Below the pieces are notes generated by a model. The model saw only the letters and a program-made list of their open reading frames with translations, did not search any database and was not told where the DNA came from. A DNA stretch of 64,000 nt from Arthrobacter sp. D5-1 (GTDB lineage Bacteria > Actinomycetota > Actinomycetes > Actinomycetales > Micrococcaceae). The stretch is from the NCBI RefSeq assembly GCF_017357425.1, contig NZ_CP014573.1, forward strand, positions 1 to 64,000, read 5' to 3'. Both the position numbers and the translations under genes were made by a program. Below, one piece after another: positions 27,104-36,249 of the stretch. Positions within the stretch are counted from its first letter, which is position 1. The number at the start of each line of letters is the position of its first letter.

Positions 27104-28219
27104 GTGACTACACCGATTCTTGCCGCCGTGCTGGAAAAGCCCGGAGCCCCACTTCGGATCCGCGAACTGCTGCTGGATGACCCGGAGGACAATGAGGTCC
27201 TCATCCGGACTGAGCGAGTGGGCCTTTGCCACAGCGATCTGCACTATCTGAAGGGGTCGCTGGATATCTCCCTACCGGCTGTCCTCGGACATGAAGTCGC
27301 AGGCATTGTCGAGCGCGTCGGCTCTGCGGTCACAAGAATCAAGACCGGTGACCGCGTCGTGGCAACAGTTACCCCCTCCTGTGGGGCATGCCGCAACTGC
27401 ATAAGCGGGCGCCCGACCCAGTGCGACCGGGTCGACTCGATGCGTGAGCGGCCTCGACCCAGGCTCCTCTCACCTGATGGATTAGGCGTGGAGTCGCTCG
27501 GCGGTATCGGCGCATTTGCAGAGGCCATCCTCGTGAGGGAGGCATCCGTTGCAGTGGTCGGCTCGGATCTGCCTCCCCAGGTGGCATGTCTTCTCGGTTG
27601 CTGCATCAGTACAGGAGTCGGCGCGGTTATTCACGGCGCAAAGGTCGGACCAGAGGATACGGTTGCCGTAATCGGTTGCGGCGGTGTCGGAATAGCGGCC
27701 ATTCAAGGTGCCCGGCTGGCTGGCGCACGACGAATCATCGCCATCGACGCCGTGCCGGCGAAGCTGGAGCTCGCCCGCAACTTCGGCGCCACGGACAGTG
27801 TTATCTCTTCACCCGACCCGACAGAAACACTCATTCAGGTCCGATCACTTCTTCCCCAAGGTGTCAGCCATGCAATCGAGGCGGTGGGCCGCAGCCAGAC
27901 AGCGGAACTCGCCTTTTCGCTCCTGAGCCCGAACGGAACAGCCACCATCCTCGGTCTCATGCCCGCAGGGTCCGAACTGCGTATCCCCGCAGATGCGCTC
28001 GTCTACGGCGACCGACACCTGCAAGGCGCCTACATGGGCGCGAACAGGTTCCTCAGTGACGTCGACATGTTCACGGACCACTACCTGAACAACCGACTGG
28101 ATCTCGATTCAATGGTTACTAAGGAACTGCCCTTCGAACGCATCAACGAGGGATTCGAAGCGATGTCGGAAGCGTCGACGATCCGAGTTGTGCTGAACAT
28201 GACCGACAGGCAACCGTGA
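27104..28219 (+). CDS. Zinc-dependent alcohol dehydrogenase (MDR superfamily)
   Basis: A 371-residue medium-chain dehydrogenase. The catalytic zinc ligands are in VGLCHSDLHYL and LGHEVAGIV; four structural-zinc cysteines lie in CGACRNCISGRPTQC; the NAD site is VIGCGGVGIAAIQGA. The GTG start follows AAGGAAGCCA. It resembles NAD-linked aryl or long-chain alcohol dehydrogenases and could oxidise an alcohol intermediate upstream of the aldehyde dehydrogenases. A degenerate operator half-site (GCACAT at 26993-26998) lies 106 bases upstream. Confidence 0.9.
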   Translation: MTTPILAAVLEKPGAPLRIRELLLDDPEDNEVLIRTERVGLCHSDLHYLKGSLDISLPAVLGHEVAGIVERVGSAVTRIKTGDRVVATVTPSCGACRNCISGRPTQCDRVDSMRERPRPRLLSPDGLGVESLGGIGAFAEAILVREASVAVVGSDLPPQVACLLGCCISTGVGAVIHGAKVGPEDTVAVIGCGGVGIAAIQGARLAGARRIIAIDAVPAKLELARNFGATDSVISSPDPTETLIQVRSLLPQGVSHAIEAVGRSQTAELAFSLLSPNGTATILGLMPAGSELRIPADALVYGDRHLQGAYMGANRFLSDVDMFTDHYLNNRLDLDSMVTKELPFERINEGFEAMSEASTIRVVLNMTDRQP

Positions 28220-28424
28220 TCCGGAAACTTTGAAGACCGTTCGGCAGCTGACTGTTACGCCGATCTCGATTTGATGTTGTGCCACGGCCAGCGCCGGAAC
28301 GAAGGCTGCGCGACGGGGCGCCGCAAATCCTCCCGAACATAAACAGTCGAATGTCAGGGCTCAGCCCCTTCCGTCGCCGGTCATGGACGACAAAGACAAC
28401 AACGAAACCAGAGGAGCACCTTAA

Positions 28425-29921
28425 ATGACTGCTGAAGCACTAGCACGAATGACCGATATCACCCCCCACCTTGTCGAGCAACGCTCCTTTGTCGATGGCG
28501 CATGGCTGCAACTCGACGAAAACGGCCGCTACCTTACCAACCCAAATACGGGCGAACCCCGGCAGCCGATGCGAAAGACCGGAAAGGCTGAAGTCGAGCG
28601 CGCACTCGCCGCAGCGGCGGCTCTGCACGAGTCCGGGAAACTTGAAGACATCAAACTCCGGGACCGCCTTGAACTCCTGACCAAGGTAGCCGCATCTCTC
28701 GATGCCCAGAGCGAAGAAATCGCGCTGCAGGACAGCATCAACACGGGAGTCCCTATCCGGACCACCCGCCTGATTGCCGGTGCCCTCGGGGACAGAGTCC
28801 GGGGAACTATCGCTGAAGCGGAGCAGCTTGGCGAGTCGGAGACCCTGAACGGCGGTGACCGGTCTGTGGTCATCCTGCGCAAGCCCCTCGGCCCGGCCCT
28901 CATCGTTGGCCCCTGGAATGCCCCAACCTTTACCGTGGTAGGCAAGGTGGCGGCAGCAATGGCGGCTGGCTGCCCGGTCATCCTCAAACCCTCCGAGAAC
29001 GCCCCCGGAGGTTGCCAACTCTTCGCCGAATCGATCGCCGCTGCCATGACCGAACTCAATTACCCGAGCGCCGCGTTTCAACTGGTTCACGGAAATTCGG
29101 AGACAGGATCACTGCTGACTTCGGATCCCCGCATCGAGGCTCTTTCATTCACCGGGGGCGATTCGGCAGGCCGCACGGTCGCGAAGGCTGCGGCGTCCAA
29201 TCTCGCTGTCATGCAGATGGAGCTCGGATCCAACAATCCCGTGATCATTCTGGATGATGCCGATGTCAGCTCAGCGGCACAGTCCATTGTGCAGGGCATG
29301 ACCCGTCTCAATGGCCAGTGGTGCGAGGCACCCGGCAAGGTACTGGTTGACGGGTCGATTCACGACCGCTTCGTTGAAGCTATGAAGTCCGAACTCAATA
29401 AGCTTCGGGTCGGAAATGCCTTGGACGAGACAACGCAAGTGGGTCCCCTGGCGTTTGAGCGGCAGCGTGATGGTTTGAAAGCCGCAGTGAATCGACTCCT
29501 CGAACTGGGGGGAACGCTGGTCACTGGCGGCGACCTACCAGATCTTAACGGCTGGTTCCTGGCACCGGGGATGATCGTCGGATGTCCCGCCGGCGCCGCC
29601 ACGGAAGAACTCTTCGGGCCACTGGTCACGGTACATCCCGTGCATTCCGTTGAAGAGGCGCTTGGCCATGCAAACGGACCGGCAACCGGTCTTGATGCCT
29701 ACGTATTCGGCGGTGACGAAACACGGGCCATCGACGTGGCATCCCGTATTCGTGCCGGGGAGGTCCGCATCAACGGCACGTTCATGAGCGACCTGGCCGG
29801 CAATTCGCGCCAGAGTTTCTGGGGTACCAGCGGTATTGGAGGCCACGGTCCCCAGTACGGCGTTCGCTTCTTTACCGGCGACCGCGTGGTTGGCGTGGAC
29901 AGGACGGATTTGCCGCTCTAG
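28425..29921 (+). CDS. Aldehyde dehydrogenase, second paralogue
   Basis: A 498-residue aldehyde dehydrogenase, ATG after AGAGGAGCACC. Cys is in NGQWCEAPGKV and Glu in MQMELGSNNP; the cofactor region is GPWNAPTFTVVGK and FTGGDSAGRTV. Several positions deviate from the common ALDH motifs (SNN instead of GKS, WCEA instead of C-x-A), so it is a distant paralogue of the enzyme at 22112-23479 and probably has a different substrate. It lies between the alcohol dehydrogenase and the amidohydrolase on the same strand, 205 bases after the former. Confidence 0.9.
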   Translation: MTAEALARMTDITPHLVEQRSFVDGAWLQLDENGRYLTNPNTGEPRQPMRKTGKAEVERALAAAAALHESGKLEDIKLRDRLELLTKVAASLDAQSEEIALQDSINTGVPIRTTRLIAGALGDRVRGTIAEAEQLGESETLNGGDRSVVILRKPLGPALIVGPWNAPTFTVVGKVAAAMAAGCPVILKPSENAPGGCQLFAESIAAAMTELNYPSAAFQLVHGNSETGSLLTSDPRIEALSFTGGDSAGRTVAKAAASNLAVMQMELGSNNPVIILDDADVSSAAQSIVQGMTRLNGQWCEAPGKVLVDGSIHDRFVEAMKSELNKLRVGNALDETTQVGPLAFERQRDGLKAAVNRLLELGGTLVTGGDLPDLNGWFLAPGMIVGCPAGAATEELFGPLVTVHPVHSVEEALGHANGPATGLDAYVFGGDETRAIDVASRIRAGEVRINGTFMSDLAGNSRQSFWGTSGIGGHGPQYGVRFFTGDRVVGVDRTDLPL

Positions 29922-30076
29922 GCGGCGTATCCGACCCCACCAAAGCGTAAGCGAGGCCCTGCGAGGCCTGCGACAGACATTCCAGAAACGTGACGCCTGG
30001 CTAAGGCGGAGGCTCCGCGTCCTCTCGGGCAAGCAGCAGGCCAGGGCCTGGCAACATGAGACGAGAAAGCCCTTCA

Positions 30077-31384
30077 ATGACAGATACTTCAACGACAGAT
30101 ACGGTGCGGTTTTCACCGCTGAGTTTCCTTGAGGGCGCCACGGCGGCGATCCCGGCCTTTGGAAGCGACCTGGTCGATTTCCGTAGGGAAATGCACGCCG
30201 ATCCTGAAGTCGGCCTGTATCTGCCCCGCAGCCAGGCCCGGGTCCTTGAGGCACTCAAGGGACTCGACCTCGAAATAAGCCTGGGAAAAGCGGCCTCGTC
30301 CGTGGTTGCGGTACTCCGGGGCGGGGCCACCCAGTCCCCCGTTGGGAGCCGTCCTACTGTACTGCTTAGAGGGGACATGGACGCCCTTCCTGTGGCAGAA
30401 AAAACGGGTATACCCTTTGCCTCGACCAATGGCGCAATGCATGCCTGCGGTCATGACCTGCATACAGCGGGCCTGATTGGTGCCGCCCGTTTGCTCTCGT
30501 CCGTACGTGACAACCTGACCGGCGACGTCATCTTCATGTTCCAACCGGGGGAGGAAGGACATGACGGGGCCCGCATCATGCTGGAGGAAGGCGTTCTTAA
30601 CGCAGCCGGCAGGCGACCGGATGCTGCCTACGCCCTGCATGTCGTTTCAGACATGCCGTCAGGCGTGTTCACCACCCGGGCCGGTTCCTACATGGCAGCC
30701 TTCGGAGATCTGTCCGTCAAGGTTATCGGGCGTGGTGGGCACGGTTCGCGCCCCTTCCAGACTCTGGACCCCATACAAGTAGCTGCTGAAATGCTTGGCG
30801 CGCTACAGACGTACATCACCCGGCGATTCAACGTTTTTGATCCCGTGGTCCTGTCCGTGGGCCAATTCCATGGCGGTTCCGCCTCTAACGTCATACCTGA
30901 TTCGGCGGAATTCAGGGCAAGCGTCAGATCTTTCAGCCCCGGTGTCGAAGCACGGCTCGCACAGGAGTTGCCGGATCTTATCCGGCAACTGGCGGCCGCT
31001 CATCAACTGACAGCCGACGCAACGTTCACTCCAGTTATGCCGGCCACCGTCAATCACGACAGTGACGCGGAACTCTGGGGCAGGACCGCCCGGACGTTCT
31101 TCGGAGAGCACCGGTTCGTGCCCAGCCCGTCCCCCAGGACCGGCTCTGACGATTTCTCCCGTGTCCTCGTGGAGGTCCCCGGAGCGTACGGGCACCTCGG
31201 AGCAGGGTCTCCAGATATCGACCCCATGGAGTGGGCTCCCATGCACTCACCCAGGGCAGTGTTTGACGACAGTATCCTCGTCGATCAGGCACAATTCATG
31301 GCGGGTGTGGCGCTTGGAAAGCTCCAGGAGTTGGAGGTGCGGGGAAGGCTCGGAGGGCCTCCCGAACGGCCACACCTCACTTGA
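30077..31384 (+). CDS. M20-family amidohydrolase/aminoacylase
   Basis: A 435-residue metallohydrolase of peptidase family M20D. Metal-binding segments are LLRGDMDALPVAEKTG, MHACGHDLHTAGL and FQPGEEGHDGA; GGHGSRPFQTLDP marks the dimerisation-domain histidine. Relatives remove acyl groups from amino acids or cleave amide bonds of auxin-like conjugates. Start chosen at 30077 because GAGAAAG lies upstream; ATG at 30056 is an alternative. In an island built around gamma-glutamyl amides it may hydrolyse a related amide. Confidence 0.88.
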   Translation: MTDTSTTDTVRFSPLSFLEGATAAIPAFGSDLVDFRREMHADPEVGLYLPRSQARVLEALKGLDLEISLGKAASSVVAVLRGGATQSPVGSRPTVLLRGDMDALPVAEKTGIPFASTNGAMHACGHDLHTAGLIGAARLLSSVRDNLTGDVIFMFQPGEEGHDGARIMLEEGVLNAAGRRPDAAYALHVVSDMPSGVFTTRAGSYMAAFGDLSVKVIGRGGHGSRPFQTLDPIQVAAEMLGALQTYITRRFNVFDPVVLSVGQFHGGSASNVIPDSAEFRASVRSFSPGVEARLAQELPDLIRQLAAAHQLTADATFTPVMPATVNHDSDAELWGRTARTFFGEHRFVPSPSPRTGSDDFSRVLVEVPGAYGHLGAGSPDIDPMEWAPMHSPRAVFDDSILVDQAQFMAGVALGKLQELEVRGRLGGPPERPHLT

Positions 31385-31647
31385 AGCAGTGGACCTAGCA
31401 GTACCGGTCTCGACGCCCATGGATGGCACTTCACCACTATCAGGTTGCCGAAGCTCCGGACCTGACGCTCCAGGATCAAACAGATCCTCAATTCTTTGTA
31501 GGACAAGCCTCCCTAGAACTTAACCACATGTGCGGGTTGGAGGCGATTGCGATTTCTGACGACTCGACTGCTTAAGGGATACCCCTGGAACTAGTTGAGC
31601 GATAACTACGGCCGGCGCCGCCGGTCAACCAAGCTGAAGGAGGATTT

Positions 31648-31938
31648 GTGTCCCACCCTGAGCATCTCTTGATTTCGAACGTTGCGCTCCCAGTGATGGG
31701 AATAAACCTGAGCCAGAGACCAACACCTCCGCTTTCCATCGAGGTTACTGTAAGGCGGCCCCAAAACAGGGACGAAAAACTAAGCCGTGCAGTCAGCAAC
31801 CTGATACCGGTCGCTTTGGAACGCAGGCAAGGAATCCTCGTCATTCAACGTGATTACGGCGAGTACACCGTTCGAGTCGACCCCGAAGTTCCATGCGGCA
31901 CGACTCTCGAATCCCGTCGTCCCGACTCCGCAAGGTAA
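31648..31938 (+). CDS. Small protein with strong ribosome binding site, unknown function
   Basis: A 96-residue product starting with GTG at 31648, only 5 bases after a perfect AAGGAGG. This favours a real gene over chance. The sequence has a likely N-terminal beta region (PPLSIEVTVRRP) and a second half ending RDYGEYTVRVDPEVPCGTT, which reads like a compact beta domain. I do not recognise a family. It lies between the end of the catabolic island and the conjugation genes. Confidence 0.55.
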   Translation: MSHPEHLLISNVALPVMGINLSQRPTPPLSIEVTVRRPQNRDEKLSRAVSNLIPVALERRQGILVIQRDYGEYTVRVDPEVPCGTTLESRRPDSAR

Positions 31939-32443
31939 CAACAAAAGCCCACCCTGGATCCCACAGACTTTCAGATTAGAGAACCTGAAGCTGTATACCT
32001 TGTCCTTTGAGATACACCCGAACCTGACGTCAGGCAGCAAGGAAAAGAACGTCAGAATAGGGTCGGAAGGCGGTTCCTGCACATGCTCCCCGAACAATCT
32101 CAGATTCAAACCTGACAACCAGCGCTGCTGTTCAGCTTGCGCGGGCGGGTGACTGGCAGATATGCAACAGCCTGTTGCCCGATTGTCCAGAGAGTGTCTG
32201 GACGATCAGTTCCGCTGCCCACAGCCGGGGACAATCCTCATGGGTTACCCACCGCTACTACTGCCGAGGGAGCTCCCCAATGGCTCCCGATTCCAGCCGT
32301 GGATAACCCGGATTGCCCCCAACTGTGGATAGCTCGCAGGGGCACGCGTCTAGCGGAAATTGCTGATTTGAGCCCGGCGCAGCGGCATCAGGCAAACGAA
32401 ACCGCCCGCTGATCAACACAAGACAGCAGGTCGCGGACTGCCG
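31939..32443. other. Gene-free stretch with DnaA-box-like sites
   Basis: Five hundred bases without a supported gene, less GC-rich in the first half than its surroundings. CGTGGATAA (32298-32306) and TGTGGATAG (32324-32332) each differ by one base from the complement of the DnaA box TTATCCACA and have the same orientation, 26 bases apart. This may be chance, an origin fragment, or part of a transfer origin beside the tra genes. A 91-residue frame at 32137-32412 has no ribosome binding site. Confidence 0.4.
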
Positions 32444-32872
32444 CTAGGCAGGCAGTGCCCGCACGTCGGGGAACCAACCCGTTGGAGCCTTTTTTGGTTC
32501 CAGGTGTTCAGGGTCCCGGTGTTCTTTCATGTCGCAGTTGTAGAACGGCCCTTGGGGATCCAGGAGCACCCGCATGTGGTGGTCCGCGTGGTCTTTCCAC
32601 CAGACGCTCATGCCGGTCGCTGGATCCAACCGTAGGTGCTCCCAAGCTCTCCAGAGCGCTGCTACACGGGAGACTGCCTCCGGATGGAAATACCATTCGA
32701 TGCACCACTTGGCCGATTTTCCTGTGACGCTGCGAACATAGGTGGGCAGCAGCTGCTCATGGAGGAATTCTTCGGCGGATCCGTAGACGAGCTCCGGTGT
32801 CCTCTCCGCATCCTGGGCCTCCGTAGCTGGTGGGAGTGTGTCCGTGTCGTACAGGTCGAAGTCATTCGCCAT
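32444..32872 (-). CDS. DUF4913-family protein
   Basis: A 142-residue protein with the DUF4913 pattern: a short acidic N-terminus, then FLHEQLLPTYVRSV, WCIEWYFHPEAVSRVAALWR and GMSVWWKDHADHHMRVLLDP. This domain is known from actinobacterial conjugative elements, usually next to the TraG/VirD4 gene as here (16 bases away). Function unknown; a role at the coupling protein is inferred from position. It is the last gene of the minus-strand conjugation operon. Confidence 0.85.
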   Translation of the reverse strand: MANDFDLYDTDTLPPATEAQDAERTPELVYGSAEEFLHEQLLPTYVRSVTGKSAKWCIEWYFHPEAVSRVAALWRAWEHLRLDPATGMSVWWKDHADHHMRVLLDPQGPFYNCDMKEHRDPEHLEPKKAPTGWFPDVRALPA

Positions 32873-32887
32873 GAGACCAGGTCCTTC

Positions 32888-34657
32888 CTACTTTGTAACC
32901 CAGGGGTTAGCCACCGGCTCCGCGGGCGCCGAAAGGGCCGGCTCTTCGGGGCGCGGGCTGTATTTCTTGATGGAGGTCTCCACGGCAACCTTGTGGGGTC
33001 CGGTGTACCAGGGCATGGTCCGCACCAGGGTGGCGGGCGCACCGGAGGCGAGCACCACTGCGCGGCCGCGGTCCAGCTCGGCGAGGTTGGAGACGTCGAA
33101 GATTCGTTCCTTGGCTTCCTGTCGGGAGCGGCTGGAACCGGACTTACCCGAGGATGTAGAGACGTTGATGTAGCTGTAGTCCCCGATCAGGTCGGACAGG
33201 GCGCGGAGGAATCCTTCTTCGGCGACGCCGCCGCCGTAGACCTTGATGTTCGCTGCTGACCAGATTTTCCGCATGTTCGCCTCTCCCCACAGCTCCACGC
33301 CTTGGGACCAGGACTGCAGGATGCCCATGACGATCAGGCCTTTGGAGCCGTAGTGGCTGAACTGGTCCGGCAGCCCGGCCCACCGGACAACGTTGGCCAG
33401 CTCGTCGAGAGCGAACAAGGCCGGCTTGGGAAGCCGGCCGCCGTTGCGTTCGGCGCGTTCCTCCATTGCCTCGGCAATCGCCACGGTCAGGGCCGTGGTC
33501 AGAGGGGCGGCGGATCCGGCACCTTCCTTGGAGAGGATGTAGATGGTCTCCTGTGACGCGGCGAAGGCGTGCGGGTTGAACTGGCGGCGGGTATCCGTGG
33601 CCACGGTCACCCCGCCCGTGGGGGCGACCCACCGCAGCGTGTTCCGGCTTTTGAGGCACTGAATCATTTTCTCGGCGGTACCGAAGATGCCGTCACGCTG
33701 CTTGTCAGCCAGCTCCAGCGTGGATTCCAGTCCCTTGTACTGCAGCTCGTAGTCGTACTGCTTGAGGATGTTGATCGGTTCCCGGTTCACCTGCTCGGTC
33801 ACCCACAGATACACCTGCGTTATCGGTAGCTCCCCGAGAGCGGCGGCGAGGAAGTAGGAGGACAGAATGTCCTCTGCCTTGGGGTCGAAGTAGGCGTCAG
33901 GCTTTGACCCAGGCACGCGGGAGCCCACGGAGAAATGCTGCGTGAGCTTGTAGGCCTTCTCTTCGTCGGTGACGTACGATAGCGGGTTCCACCACCAGTC
34001 CGGCTCTTCCTGGGCGATCTTCTGCGGATCGAACACCCACACCGGCGCGGTGCGCTCACGGACTCCACGGGTACCGTCCACGACGTCGCGCTTATTCGAC
34101 GTCGACACCACCGCACCGGGTGCGTCCAGGATGGCCGGCATGACCCGTGAGGTTGATTTACCGGTCCGAGGCCCCCAGATGTCGAGGCTGAGGTCTTCCC
34201 AGGACTGAATGAACTTCTGCCCTGTGGAGACGACCTTGCCGACGACGATGCCTGGCGTGTCCGTCACGCCCAGACGCTCAGCGGTCGCTTTTGCTCCCTT
34301 CTCGGAGAACGCGGCCAACGCCTTGCCGCGGCCCAGGTAGCGTGCGGCCTTGTCGACCCGGGCACGCTTGGACGCACCTTGCCGCCACGCCACGAGCACG
34401 ACGATGGCCAACGCCAGGACGAGCCCGGCCATGACGCAGACAACGATGGTGGCTTCCGTGGGCCACGGCACGCGGCCTTTGATCAGACCTGCGATCAGAT
34501 CGATCGGGTGCGCCGGCGGGGCGGCGATGCCAGCCATCCACGAGCCGACGTGCAGGGCGGCGTAGGTGCCGCCGACGAAGACGACGAGGAAGCCGATGGC
34601 CAGCCAGACCAGCAGGGCATCACCGACGCCGATTCCTTTGCGGTTGGGTGCGCTCAT
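32888..34657 (-). CDS. Type IV coupling protein (TraG/VirD4-like ATPase)
   Basis: A 589-residue membrane-anchored ATPase that brings the relaxase-DNA complex to the secretion channel. Two N-terminal TM segments lie at about 13-36 and 70-91; the Walker A is WGPRTGKST (162-169), Walker B is ALFALDELANVV, and the TraM-recognition region (LIVMGILQSWSQGVELWG) follows. The ATG overlaps the TGA of the upstream ATPase gene (ATGA). The C-terminal tail is Pro/Ala-rich. Confidence 0.93.
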   Translation of the reverse strand: MSAPNRKGIGVGDALLVWLAIGFLVVFVGGTYAALHVGSWMAGIAAPPAHPIDLIAGLIKGRVPWPTEATIVVCVMAGLVLALAIVVLVAWRQGASKRARVDKAARYLGRGKALAAFSEKGAKATAERLGVTDTPGIVVGKVVSTGQKFIQSWEDLSLDIWGPRTGKSTSRVMPAILDAPGAVVSTSNKRDVVDGTRGVRERTAPVWVFDPQKIAQEEPDWWWNPLSYVTDEEKAYKLTQHFSVGSRVPGSKPDAYFDPKAEDILSSYFLAAALGELPITQVYLWVTEQVNREPINILKQYDYELQYKGLESTLELADKQRDGIFGTAEKMIQCLKSRNTLRWVAPTGGVTVATDTRRQFNPHAFAASQETIYILSKEGAGSAAPLTTALTVAIAEAMEERAERNGGRLPKPALFALDELANVVRWAGLPDQFSHYGSKGLIVMGILQSWSQGVELWGEANMRKIWSAANIKVYGGGVAEEGFLRALSDLIGDYSYINVSTSSGKSGSSRSRQEAKERIFDVSNLAELDRGRAVVLASGAPATLVRTMPWYTGPHKVAVETSIKKYSPRPEEPALSAPAEPVANPWVTK

Positions 34658-36249
34658 TCTGATGCTCCTTCACTGTGCAGGGCCGGGGCCGCCGGTTCAA
34701 GCAGGGCTTTGGCTGTGGTGCTCCATTTGGCATTGGTGTCGTTGATGCCTTCGGGGCCTTTCTCCAGGGATGTGAGTCCGACCTGGACGGGGATTCCGGG
34801 ACGGCCGCCGACCTTGATGAGGAACTTTCCCCGGCCCGGGGGCTCAGCATCGACGCCGCGGGAGTCCCACGCGGGCGGGTCCTGCCAGCCGATTAGCTTT
34901 TGTTGCTCCTGGCGCGAGAGCGGGATGGCGGAGGTCAACTGGGGCATTTCCGAGGCGGGCAGGCCGCCGCAGATCACCATGCCGGAGCGTTCGACGAATC
35001 CGCGGGCTTTCATCCGGTCCTCTTCGGCCGGTAAAGCCAGCAGGTCGGACATGGTGTGGGAGATCATGATCTGTCCGACGCCGACGGAGCGGTTGAGCCG
35101 GGTCAGGGCGTCCACCCGGTCCACCATGCCTTTCCCGGCCCGCAGGGCCCGCCACAGTTCGTCCAGGACGACGAAGTAGTTCCTGCGCGGTTCAAGCCCG
35201 GCGTCGGCCAGGGCATTGGCGACGTTGACGGTGCCGAAGCCGTAGGACCAGCACGCCAGCAGTACCGCGGCCTGCAGGTCCGTTTCGGTCTCATCAATGC
35301 TGGAGACGTCAAAGACCACGGCACGGTCGCGCACCATCGGCTCGGAGGTTTGCCGGGAGAAGATTTCCCCGAGCTTCCCGCCTCCGGTCAGACCCAACAG
35401 GGTGGCCTCCAAGGCGCGGGTCTCCCTCAGGTAGACAGACTTGTCTCCCCGGTCCAGGGCGACCTGACGCAGCTCATCCGGTGCGGACACGATCACGTCC
35501 AGCAGGTCCTTCAGCACCGGAACTCCGTCAAAGCGCTCATCGAGGACCCGCAGGGCGCGGTCCAGGATCGTCTGTTCCTGGTCGGTGGGCGGGCTGTTCC
35601 GGCTGATCGTGATCAGCGAGACGACCATGGTCAGGCGGCGGCCATGAGCATCGGCACGGACGCGTGCCCCGTCCTCAGGATGGCCGTTCTCCTCGAGGAG
35701 CTGGGCTGCCTCGACAGCCTGGCCGGGGTCCAGGATGTTCAGGTACCCGACCCCACGGCCAAGCCGGATGACCTGCCCGCCGAGCGCACGGACGGCTTTG
35801 ACATGTTCACCTTTGAGGTCTCCCAGGATCAACGGGTGGACCCCTTGGGCGGAGAGTCCGATGAACATGCGACGCACGACCGTGGATTTGCCGAGCCCTG
35901 GTTTTCCGAGGATGAAGGCGGAGGGGTTGGAGATCAGGCGGGCGCGCTGGAACCAGCTGATCGGGTCGCAGCAGACCGTGGCCTGGGTTTCCTCATGGCG
36001 TCCCAGCGGGACACCGATCATGGGCGAGGACGCACCGGAGGAGAACGGCCACAACCCGCACACCTGCACGGTGGTTCCCCGGTACTCCTTCACGGACGGG
36101 ACGAGCCGGGCCATGCCCCCGCCACGGCCGGACCAGCCACGAGCACCCGGACCAACTTCACGCGACTGCTTCCCCGTCCTTTTCTGCTCAGGCTTGACTG
36201 GGGTAGCGCCAGGATTTTTGTGTCGGGAGAAGAGTTTCAGACCGGCCAT
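34654..36249 (-). CDS. Conjugation ATPase (VirB4/TraC-like, C-terminal type)
   Basis: A 531-residue cytoplasmic ATPase. Walker A GKPGLGKST is at 115-123, Walker B YFVVLDELWRAL at about 360, and VGQIMISHTMSDLLAL follows as in VirB4-type motors. It lacks the N-terminal half of VirB4; the upstream SCO6880-like membrane protein probably supplies it, a split usual in actinobacterial T4SS. Its ATG overlaps the upstream TAA (TAATG) and its TGA overlaps the coupling-protein start, so three genes are tightly coupled. Confidence 0.88.
   Translation of the reverse strand: MAGLKLFSRHKNPGATPVKPEQKRTGKQSREVGPGARGWSGRGGGMARLVPSVKEYRGTTVQVCGLWPFSSGASSPMIGVPLGRHEETQATVCCDPISWFQRARLISNPSAFILGKPGLGKSTVVRRMFIGLSAQGVHPLILGDLKGEHVKAVRALGGQVIRLGRGVGYLNILDPGQAVEAAQLLEENGHPEDGARVRADAHGRRLTMVVSLITISRNSPPTDQEQTILDRALRVLDERFDGVPVLKDLLDVIVSAPDELRQVALDRGDKSVYLRETRALEATLLGLTGGGKLGEIFSRQTSEPMVRDRAVVFDVSSIDETETDLQAAVLLACWSYGFGTVNVANALADAGLEPRRNYFVVLDELWRALRAGKGMVDRVDALTRLNRSVGVGQIMISHTMSDLLALPAEEDRMKARGFVERSGMVICGGLPASEMPQLTSAIPLSRQEQQKLIGWQDPPAWDSRGVDAEPPGRGKFLIKVGGRPGIPVQVGLTSLEKGPEGINDTNAKWSTTAKALLEPAAPALHSEGASE

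Noticed and set aside
26726..27244. 172-residue minus-strand frame across the aminotransferase end and the alcohol dehydrogenase start
   Set aside because: Opposite strand to two certain genes and without recognisable domain or ribosome binding site.
31850..32412. Overlapping frames of 91-112 residues on both strands in the gap before tra
   Set aside because: None has a ribosome binding site and the sequences look random.
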